Positions 58,681 through 64,000 of a stretch of 64,000 bases of DNA are shown one piece after another. Location of the stretch: positions 1 to 64,000 of the forward strand of contig NZ_JAFA01000025.1 of the NCBI RefSeq assembly GCF_000519185.1, written 5' to 3'. Numbering within the stretch: position 1 is the first letter of the stretch; each line of letters starts with the position of its first letter. A program made the translations under genes and the position numbers. The notes beneath the pieces were generated by a model, which did no database searches, was not told where the DNA came from, and saw nothing but the letters and a program-made list of their open reading frames with translations. This DNA comes from Paraburkholderia nodosa DSM 21604. Lineage in GTDB: Bacteria; Pseudomonadota; Gammaproteobacteria; Burkholderiales; Burkholderiaceae.

Positions 58681-58708
58681 GGCTCCGCGCCGCAAGCGAC
58701 GCGGAGCC
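58681..58708 (-). promoter_or_regulatory. Intercistronic hairpin between dctP and dctQ
   Basis: GGCTCCGCG (58681-58689) and CGCGGAGCC (58700-58708) pair perfectly around a 10-base loop, 7 bp after the dctP stop. Similar hairpins in transporter operons shield the binding-protein message, so periplasmic DctP is made in excess over membrane subunits. Confidence 0.6.
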
Positions 58709-58715
58709 CCGGGCT

Positions 58716-59726
58716 TTAGTGAATCGCCTGGATTTCGTCCACGATCTTCTTCATATCGGGCGTCTTTTCATACTTTGTCCAGACCGGCTGCATGGCCTTC
58801 ACGAAGGCTGCGCGATCGACCTGCGCAGCCGGAATGATGGTCGCGCCGCCCTTTTCCACCGTCTTGCCCGCCGTGTCTTCGCGCGCCGTCCAGAGCTTCA
58901 CGTAGTACGGCACCGAGTCGGCTGCCGCCTTCTTGATGATCTCCTGCTCCTGCGGCGTGAGCGTGTCCCATACCTTCTTCGAGAACACGAGCACTTCAGG
59001 CGTCATGGCGTGGTCCGTCTCGGAGTACACCTGCGCCACTTCGTAGTGCTTGGTTTCCTCGTACGACGGCAGGTTGTTTTCCGCTGCGTCCACAAGGCCC
59101 GTCTTCAGGCCCGTATAGACTTCGGCGAACGGCATCGGCGTGGGCGTGCCGCCCATGGCCTTGATTTCGTCGACCATGAGGTCAGACGGCTGCACGCGCA
59201 CCTTCAGGCCTTTCATGTCGGCCGGCGACTTGATCGGACGCTTCGCGTAGATCGAGCGCGCGCCGCTCTCGTAGAACGTCAGCGCGATCATGCCCTTGGC
59301 CTTGAACGCGTCGAGAATCTTCTGGCCTTCGGGGCCGTACATCACCTTGCGGAAATGGTCGATGTCGCGAAAGAGGAACGGCAGCGAAGGAATCATCGAT
59401 TCCGGCACGATCTCGTTGAACGCGGCGCCATTGGCGCGAACCATGTCGAGCGCGCCAATGCGCACCTGGTCGATCGTATCGTTCTCCGAACCGAGCGCGC
59501 TGTTGCCGAACACCTTGATGGAATCCTTACCGCCCGTGGCCTGCGAAATCTCTTCGCCCATGTGCTTGAGCGCCATGTTGGTCGGGAAGGTGTCGCTATG
59601 AACGTCGGCGACGCGGAACACGCGCGCGTGCGCGGCGCCTGCGGTGAGCGCGAGCGCCGCGGCCAGAACGGTCATTGCGGTCTTCGCGGTGCGTGCACCA
59701 TGTGAGTTGCGAAAGGTCTTTTTCAT
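58716..59726 (-). CDS. dctP: TRAP transporter solute-binding protein (DctP), probable uronate binder
   Basis: The protein has 336 residues from the ATG at 59726. A signal peptide (AMTVLAAALALTAGAAHA) precedes the DctP family fold: FRVADVHSDTFPTNMALKHMGEEI, NSALGSENDTIDQVRIGALDMV, GARSIYAKRPIKSPADMKGLKVRVQPSDLMVDEIKAMGGTPTPMPFAEVYTGLKTGLVDAAENNLPSYEETKHYEVA. The conserved VRVQ Arg and the NN motif bind the ligand carboxylate. Neighbouring udh points to galacturonate or glucuronate. It is first intact gene behind the porin relic and operator. Confidence 0.94.
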   Translation of the reverse strand: MKKTFRNSHGARTAKTAMTVLAAALALTAGAAHARVFRVADVHSDTFPTNMALKHMGEEISQATGGKDSIKVFGNSALGSENDTIDQVRIGALDMVRANGAAFNEIVPESMIPSLPFLFRDIDHFRKVMYGPEGQKILDAFKAKGMIALTFYESGARSIYAKRPIKSPADMKGLKVRVQPSDLMVDEIKAMGGTPTPMPFAEVYTGLKTGLVDAAENNLPSYEETKHYEVAQVYSETDHAMTPEVLVFSKKVWDTLTPQEQEIIKKAAADSVPYYVKLWTAREDTAGKTVEKGGATIIPAAQVDRAAFVKAMQPVWTKYEKTPDMKKIVDEIQAIH

Positions 59727-59796
59727 TGCTTGCCCCAAGAATGGAAGAGTTGTTTTCGAGCCGTGTTTGGGCTGATTCGCTGGCCAACCGGGTGTC

Positions 59797-60189
59797 TCAG
59801 AACCGGTGGATGATGCCTGCACCTACTGCGACCCTGCTGCGGGACGAAGACGGCATGGTCTGGAAGCCGTCGCCGATCGTCGCGGTCGCGTTGATGATCT
59901 GCGTACCGTTGCCTGCCGGCGTGAGGGTCTTGCCGTTGGCACGCTGGAAAGCCTGCAACGCGTAAAGTCCCGTGCGCCTGGAAAGCGTGGAGTACTCGGA
60001 GAGATTGAACTGCTGGTATTGGGCGCTGCTCGTAATGCCCTTGGCTCGCGTGGCGCGTGTAGCGGTAGCCCGTCGCGAAGTCCCGCGTCGGGGCTGGCTT
60101 CCCGTGCAGGACGACGCAAAGGCGGGTGCGGCGCCCGCAATCGCCACCCCGACCTCAGCGCACTTCAACCGGCGCCTGTTCTCCGCCAT
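59797..60189 (-). pseudogene. Porin relic: C-terminal end with internal deletion and frameshift
   Basis: The end of this frame is an unmistakable Burkholderia-type porin terminus: SSAQYQQFNLSEYSTLSRRTGLYALQAFQRANG, then NATATIGDGFQTMPSSSRSRVAVGAGIIHRF with the terminal aromatic. Just upstream (~60050) the porin-like RDFATGYRYTR is found only in another frame, so an indel lies there. The first ~30 codons (VAIAGAAPAFA) look like a signal-peptide remnant, with GGAGATCGGAG before the ATG. About 200 central residues are missing. It sits between the operator and dctP and was probably a co-regulated outer-membrane channel. Confidence 0.8.
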
Positions 60190-60224
60190 TCTCCGATCTC
60201 CTTTTGTTCTTCGCGTGCCACTTC

Positions 60225-60240
60225 GGGAAAACGTTTTCTC
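60225..60240. promoter_or_regulatory. LacI operator upstream of porin relic/TRAP operon
   Basis: GAAAACGTTTTC (60227-60238) is a perfect 12-bp palindrome, set in GGGAAAACGTTTTCTC. It is the same core as at 61509-61522 upstream of udh. It lies 36 bp before the porin relic start on the minus strand. An AT-rich TTAAAT lies just upstream on that strand as a possible -10. Confidence 0.8.
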
Positions 60241-60394
60241 GAAATTTAATGTGTTCCTTTCGAAATGGCTAGTAGGTAGTTACGCGGAGCGGCGCAGCGT
60301 TGGCGCGTACGAGTCGGCGCATCGGGAGCAGGCGTGACGAGGCCGCCGGCCGTTGCCTGGCGGCCAGCGCGGGGGAAGTACAGCGATCAGGAAA

Positions 60395-61387
60395 TCAGCG
60401 GCAGGCGACGGTCGAGTCGCGCACGACCAGGCGGGGTTCGAGCACGACCTGCTCGACATCGGCGCGGCCGGCGAGGACGTCGATGAGCTTTTGCATGGCC
60501 AGCTCGCCCATGCGCTCGCTCTGCCCGTCGATCGTGGTGAGGCGCGGCTCGACGTATTCGCCATACGGCACGTTGTCGATGCCGGCGACCGAGATGTCCT
60601 GCGGCACGCGAAAGCCGAGCGACCTGGCCTCCTTCATGAAGCCGAGCGCGATGAGGTCGTTGTAGCAGATCACCGCCTGCGGGCGCTTCGGCCCCAGCAT
60701 CACCCGCGAGCAGGCCTGCTCGCCCCCCTGGGCGGTCGGCGCGTGCGTCTCGTAGACGTCGAGCGTGAGGCCGGCCTCGGCCAGCGCCTCGGTGGCGCCG
60801 GCAATACGCTCGTCGTTGATGGTCGCCGCAGCGAACCCCAGATAGGCGACATGGCGGTGCCCGAGATTGAGCAAATGACGCACCAGCATGGACGTCGCGA
60901 GCCGGTTGTCGAACCCGACGGTGGGCATGTCGAGCCCGCGCACGGTCCGGAGCATGACGACCGGCTTGCCCAGATTCTTCGTCCACCGGGCGATTTCCTC
61001 GGAAGCCCGCGAACTGACGATGAGCCCGTCCACGCGCGGCGCGAGCGCTTCGATGAGCGAGCGCTCGCGCGCGAGATTCTCCTCGGCGTCCACGAGCAGC
61101 AGCGTGTAGTCGTGCTGGAGCGCCACGCGGTTCGCACCCTTGACCACGTTCGTGAAGTGCGGGTTCGCGATGTCCAGAATGGCGATGCCGATCGTGCGCG
61201 TGCGCCCCGTGATCATCGAGCGCGCCAGCGGATTGGAGCGGTAGCCGAGCAGCTCGATGGCGTCTTTGACCTTCGCCTCCACCGCCGGCGAAAAGCGCTG
61301 CGTGCCGTTCACGTACTTCGATACCGTCGCGACCGAGACGCCGGCCATGGCGGCGACATCGCGAATCGTCGGGGAACCACTTTTCAT
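60395..61387 (-). CDS. LacI-family repressor of the uronate regulon
   Basis: The protein has 330 residues from the ATG at 61387, which has only a weak ribosome site. The HTH is SPTIRDVAAMAGVSVATVSKYVNGTQRFSPAVEAKVKDAIELLGYRSNPLARSM. The effector domain includes IGIAILDIANPHFTNVVKGANRVA, DGLIVSSRASEEIARW, VGFDNRLATSMLVRHLLNLGHRHVAYLG, AVICYNDLIALGFMKEARSLGFRVPQDISVAGIDN. The hinge SNPLARSM and the GAAAACGTTTTC operators, with the central CG typical of LacI/PurR sites, fit together. It is divergent from udh. Confidence 0.93.
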   Translation of the reverse strand: MKSGSPTIRDVAAMAGVSVATVSKYVNGTQRFSPAVEAKVKDAIELLGYRSNPLARSMITGRTRTIGIAILDIANPHFTNVVKGANRVALQHDYTLLLVDAEENLARERSLIEALAPRVDGLIVSSRASEEIARWTKNLGKPVVMLRTVRGLDMPTVGFDNRLATSMLVRHLLNLGHRHVAYLGFAAATINDERIAGATEALAEAGLTLDVYETHAPTAQGGEQACSRVMLGPKRPQAVICYNDLIALGFMKEARSLGFRVPQDISVAGIDNVPYGEYVEPRLTTIDGQSERMGELAMQKLIDVLAGRADVEQVVLEPRLVVRDSTVACR

Positions 61388-61478
61388 AGGTTGACAACGC
61401 CAGGGAGGATCGACGGCGAGCATTGTCGCAGAAACGGACTTGGGGTGAACCCCGGTATTCGCCGCAGGTATTCCTCCA

Positions 61479-61507
61479 TTGACGCTGCGACTCTCGATGG
61501 CTATATT
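61479..61507 (+). promoter_or_regulatory. Sigma70 promoter of udh
   Basis: TTGACG (61479-61484), a 17-base spacer, then TATATT (61502-61507). The LacI operator starts 2 bases later, covering the start of transcription, so bound repressor would block initiation. Confidence 0.75.
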
Positions 61508-61508
61508 C

Positions 61509-61522
61509 GGAAAACGTTTTCC
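61509..61522. promoter_or_regulatory. LacI operator upstream of udh
   Basis: GGAAAACGTTTTCC is a perfect 14-bp palindrome, right behind the -10 of udh and in the lacI-udh divergent gap. Its core is shared with 60227-60238. Confidence 0.85.
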
Positions 61523-61561
61523 TCGTGTTTTCAATATCAAAATAATTCCCAGGGAGCCCTG

Positions 61562-62395
61562 ATGTCGCACCACTCACTTGCAGCCAAACCGTTCGGCCGT
61601 CTTCTTCTTACTGGCGCAGGCGGCAATCTGGGCCGTCAGTTGCGCGGCGCGCTCGCGAACTGGGCCGACATCGTGCGCGTCAGCGACATCACGGAACTGG
61701 GCGAGGCGGCGCCGCACGAGGAAACGCGCCGCGTCGACCTCGCGGATCGCGAGGCGGTCATGCAACTCGTGGAAGGCGTGGATGCGATCGTGCACCTGGG
61801 CGGCATCTCCATCGACGCGCCGTTCGACGATCTCCTCGAAGCCAACATTCGCGGCACGTACAACCTCTATGAAGCCGCGCGCAAGCACGGCATCAAGCGC
61901 ATCGTCTACGCCAGTTCCAATCACGTCACGGGTTTTCATCCGGTGACCAGCGTGCTCGATACCGATGCCGCGCACCGGCCGGACAGCCTGTACGGCGTGA
62001 CGAAATGCTTCGGCGAATCGCTGTCGCGCTATTACTTCGATCGCTTCGGCATGGAGACGGTCTGTCTGCGCATCGGTTCGTCGTTCGAAGAACCGAAGAA
62101 CGCACGCATGCTCGTCACGTTCCTGAGCTATCGCGACTTCATCGAACTCGTGCGCTGCTCGCTGTTCACCAATCGCGTGGGTCATGCGATCGTCTATGGC
62201 GTATCGGACAACCCCGCGAGCTGGTGGGACAACGGCAAGGCGGGGTTCCTCGGCTACCGGCCGCGCGACAGCTCGGCGGCGTACGCCGAGCGCTTCCCGG
62301 CGAGCGCGCCGAACGCCGAGCTTGCCGACGCTGCGCAGCAGTATCAGGGCGGCCCGTTCGTGCTGGGCGAGCCGATGCAAGGCGCCGAACTCTGA
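61562..62395 (+). CDS. udh: Uronate dehydrogenase
   Basis: The protein has 277 residues. It is an extended SDR with GRLLLTGAGGNLGRQLRGAL (cofactor), VDLADREAVMQLVEGVDAIVHLGGIS, NIRGTYNLYEAARKHGIKRIVYASSNHVTGFHP, and DSLYGVTKCFGESLSRYYFDRFGMETVCLRIGS with YxxxK. The tail is YGVSDNPASWWDNGKAGFLGYRPRDSSAAYAERF. This matches Udh, which oxidises galacturonate or glucuronate with NAD to the aldarolactone. AGGGAG precedes the ATG. With the TRAP genes and LacI it forms a uronate uptake and oxidation unit. Confidence 0.93.
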   Translation: MSHHSLAAKPFGRLLLTGAGGNLGRQLRGALANWADIVRVSDITELGEAAPHEETRRVDLADREAVMQLVEGVDAIVHLGGISIDAPFDDLLEANIRGTYNLYEAARKHGIKRIVYASSNHVTGFHPVTSVLDTDAAHRPDSLYGVTKCFGESLSRYYFDRFGMETVCLRIGSSFEEPKNARMLVTFLSYRDFIELVRCSLFTNRVGHAIVYGVSDNPASWWDNGKAGFLGYRPRDSSAAYAERFPASAPNAELADAAQQYQGGPFVLGEPMQGAEL

Positions 62396-62700
62396 TCGGA
62401 CTCCTGATAGATCGGGAGACCGCGCGGGAGACCGGCTCGGTCGCCTGCAGGCAAACCGCCCTGGCCGCGAAGCGGCTGGGGCGGGGTTGCACAGCGATTG
62501 ACAGTTAGTTGCACATTTATTGGCGCCACGCGCCCACGGCCGCCCTCGCCCGGCAGCGGATACAAACTGCAGGCTGTATTTGCAAATTACAGCCTGTGAT
62601 TTGTATTTTTACTTTACAGGGTATAGACTGTATTCGACCGCGCCGCGCGTTTCCGTTTGCAGCGGCCGTCTGCAGCGGCATTGCGCCGCCCGGAGTTGCC
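62396..62700 (+). promoter_or_regulatory. hipBA upstream region with extended inverted repeat
   Basis: This 305-bp gene-free stretch is AT-rich in the middle. CAGGCTGTA (62570-62578) and TACAGCCTG (62588-62596) are perfect arms around TTTGCAAAT. TACAAA (62561-62566) and TTTGTA (62600-62605) extend the repeat to 15 of 18 matched positions per arm. Candidate promoter elements are TTTGTA (62600-62605) and TATAGA (62622-62627), 16 bases apart, so the repeat would overlap the -35. It is a likely HipB autorepression site. Confidence 0.6.
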
Positions 62701-63099
62701 GTGGACTACCCTCTCAAGACCCTGAGCCAGCTGCGCCCGATTCTCGTCGGCTTCCGCAAGAAAGCCGGCCTCACCCAGAAAGACCTCGCCACGCGGCTCG
62801 GCATCTCACAGCAAAGCTATGCCGCGTTCGAGGCGAATCCCGAAGCGGCGAGCGTCGAGCGGCTCGTGCGGGTCCTGCGGCTCGTCGACGTCGAAATCAA
62901 GCTCGGCGCGCCCGAAGCGAAGGCCGCGCCGGTCGCGGAGAAAGCCGCTCCGCGTCCGGCCAGAACCCCCGCAGCCGCGGCCAAGATGTCGAGCGCGGCC
63001 AAGCCCCCGGCCGCCCGCAAACGCACCCGCACTACGCCAGCGACCCCAGCGCCGCAGCGCCAGTCCGCCGCCCGCCGCAAGCCGAGGGAGGACTGGTGA
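62701..63099 (+). CDS. hipB: HipB-like XRE antitoxin with long basic tail
   Basis: The protein has 132 residues from a GTG at 62701 with GGAG 6 bases upstream. An upstream in-frame extension has no start support. The HTH is TLSQLRPILVGFRKKAGLTQKDLATRLGISQQSYAAFEANPEAASVERLVRVLRLVDVEIKLG (~6-68). A disordered Ala/Pro/Lys/Arg-rich tail of about 60 residues follows, ending PREDW. Typical HipB is ~70-90 residues. It neutralises HipA and represses the operon. It overlaps hipA by 4 bp (GTGA). Confidence 0.88.
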   Translation: MDYPLKTLSQLRPILVGFRKKAGLTQKDLATRLGISQQSYAAFEANPEAASVERLVRVLRLVDVEIKLGAPEAKAAPVAEKAAPRPARTPAAAAKMSSAAKPPAARKRTRTTPATPAPQRQSAARRKPREDW

Positions 63100-64000
63100 G
63101 CGCACGCCCACGCCTGCCCAACCGGCTCGACCTGTGGATGAACGGCCTCCCGGTGGGCTACTGGGAGAACGCGCGCGGCAACGAACGCCTCGCGTACCTC
63201 GACAGCTGGCTCGACGACGAGCAAGGGCGCCCCCTCTCCCTCTCGCTGCCGTTCACGCCCGGCAACCAGCCCTACCGCGGCCGGATCGTCGCGGACTATT
63301 TCGACAATCTGCTGCCGGACAGCGACCGCATCCGCAGACGCATCGCCGCGCGCTACCAGACTGGCGGCACCTCGCCGTTCGAGTTGCTCGCCGCGCTCGG
63401 CCGCGATTGCGTGGGCGCGCTGCAGATACTTCCCGCTGGCGTTGCGCCTGCCGGCCTGAAGAGCATCAAGGGGCGCGCCCTGAGTGAAGGCGACATCGCG
63501 CAACTGCTGCGCGAAACCACCGCCACGCCGCATGCGGGCGAGCCCGATGCGGTGGACAGCCTGCGGCTGTCGATCGCCGGGGCGCAGGAAAAGACCGCGC
63601 TGCTGCGGCATGGCGGGCAGTGGCTGCTTCCACAGGGCAGCACGCCGACCACGCACATCCTGAAGCTGCCGCTCGGCCTCGTCGGCAACATGCGCGCCGA
63701 CATGCGCACCTCGGTGGAAAACGAGTGGCTGTGCACGCAGATCATCGCCGCCTACGGTTTGCCCGTCGCGCCCTGCGAAATCGCGCAATTCGAGGACGCG
63801 AAGGCGCTGGTCGTGGAGCGCTTCGACCGGCGTCTTGCGAGCGACGCCAGATGGATCCTGCGCCTGCCGCAGGAGGATCTGTGCCAGGCCACGGGCACGT
63901 CCGGCCTCGCCAAATACGAAGCCGACGGCGGCCCCGGCATCGACACGATCATGCAGGTGCTCGACGGCTCCGCGCGGGCCACGGCCGACCGCCGCAACTT
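63096..64000 (+). CDS. hipA: HipA-family serine/threonine kinase toxin, 5' part (runs off right edge)
   Basis: About 301 codons are visible from the GTG at 63096. HipA features are LDLWMNGLPVGYWE, SLSLPFTPGNQPYRGRIVADYFDNLLPDSDRIRRRIAARYQ, PFELLAALGRDCVGALQILP, the phosphate-binding loop SIAGAQEKTALL, ILKLPL, NEWLCTQIIAAYGLPVAPCEI, LVVERFDRR and LRLPQEDLCQATG. In E. coli HipA phosphorylates GltX and causes persistence; the target here is not known. The catalytic Asp motif lies beyond the edge. The gene is coupled to hipB by overlap. Confidence 0.95.
   Translation, partial: MSARPRLPNRLDLWMNGLPVGYWENARGNERLAYLDSWLDDEQGRPLSLSLPFTPGNQPYRGRIVADYFDNLLPDSDRIRRRIAARYQTGGTSPFELLAALGRDCVGALQILPAGVAPAGLKSIKGRALSEGDIAQLLRETTATPHAGEPDAVDSLRLSIAGAQEKTALLRHGGQWLLPQGSTPTTHILKLPLGLVGNMRADMRTSVENEWLCTQIIAAYGLPVAPCEIAQFEDAKALVVERFDRRLASDARWILRLPQEDLCQATGTSGLAKYEADGGPGIDTIMQVLDGSARATADRRN

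Noticed and set aside
56678..59705. Two long plus-strand frames (520 and 548 codons)
   Set aside because: They are antisense to the TRAP genes dctM, dctQ and dctP and have shadow-like His/Arg composition.
1..64000. CRISPR arrays, tRNA and rRNA genes, prophage
   Set aside because: No regular spaced repeats, cloverleaf-like or rRNA sequence, or phage structural genes outside the T6SS homologs were recognised by eye.

Overview
The window is GC-rich, densely packed chromosomal DNA. The gene set (Burkholderia-type type VI secretion cluster, Pqi system, VF_A0006-type and DUF3079 small proteins, uronate TRAP/Udh regulon, many LysR/LacI regulators) points to a soil or plant-associated betaproteobacterium of the Burkholderiaceae, most like Paraburkholderia/Caballeronia/Burkholderia. 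This is inferred from gene content, not from a marker gene. No rRNA, tRNA or CRISPR array was seen.

Region 1 (1-20191) is a type VI secretion system (T6SS). The minus strand reads tagM-like lipoprotein, tssB, tssC, hcp, tssE, tssF, tssG, tssH(clpV), tssA, then vgrG, a large effector carrying an M23-like domain and a GH19 lysozyme/chitinase-like domain, and two exported small proteins that are probably immunity factors. The second of these is cut by the end of an IS4/Tn5-like insertion sequence at the left edge. The plus strand carries tssJ-tssK-tssL, divergent from the tssB operon. tssM, a PAAR protein and tagged adaptors are not in the window.

Region 2 (20433-43104) starts with a four-gene ABC importer operon of the sulfonate/nitrate/taurine type that contains two different solute-binding proteins. 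It continues with a periplasmic ClpP-like/LprI fusion, a BamE-like lipoprotein, a CSS-EAL c-di-GMP phosphodiesterase, a chemoreceptor, a penicillin acylase-family hydrolase, a DUF3079 protein, a divergent SDR/AraC pair, a polar amino-acid binding protein, a GGDEF cyclase with an I-site, a LEA14-like lipoprotein, a GAF hybrid histidine kinase, a DUF883-like protein and the pqiABC operon.

Region 3 (43143-56729) holds metabolic and regulatory genes: a Tat-exported phospholipase C/phosphoesterase, a divergent MmyB-type regulator and NAD-dependent epimerase, a phytanoyl-CoA dioxygenase-family protein, a LysR gene divergent from mmsA (methylmalonate-semialdehyde dehydrogenase), a four-cysteine small protein, a LacI regulator, an FAD reductase/TIM-barrel isomerase pair, and a LysR gene divergent from a quinone-oxidoreductase-like MDR gene.

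Region 4 (56798-62395) looks like one uronate utilisation regulon: TRAP transporter dctP-dctQ-dctM behind a decayed porin gene, a LacI repressor, and uronate dehydrogenase (udh). Two near-identical palindromes (GGAAAACGTTTTCC type) lie upstream of udh and of the porin relic/TRAP operon. The udh copy sits directly after a good sigma70 promoter.

Region 5 (62396-64000) is a hipB-hipA toxin-antitoxin locus with a large AT-rich inverted repeat upstream. hipA runs off the right edge.
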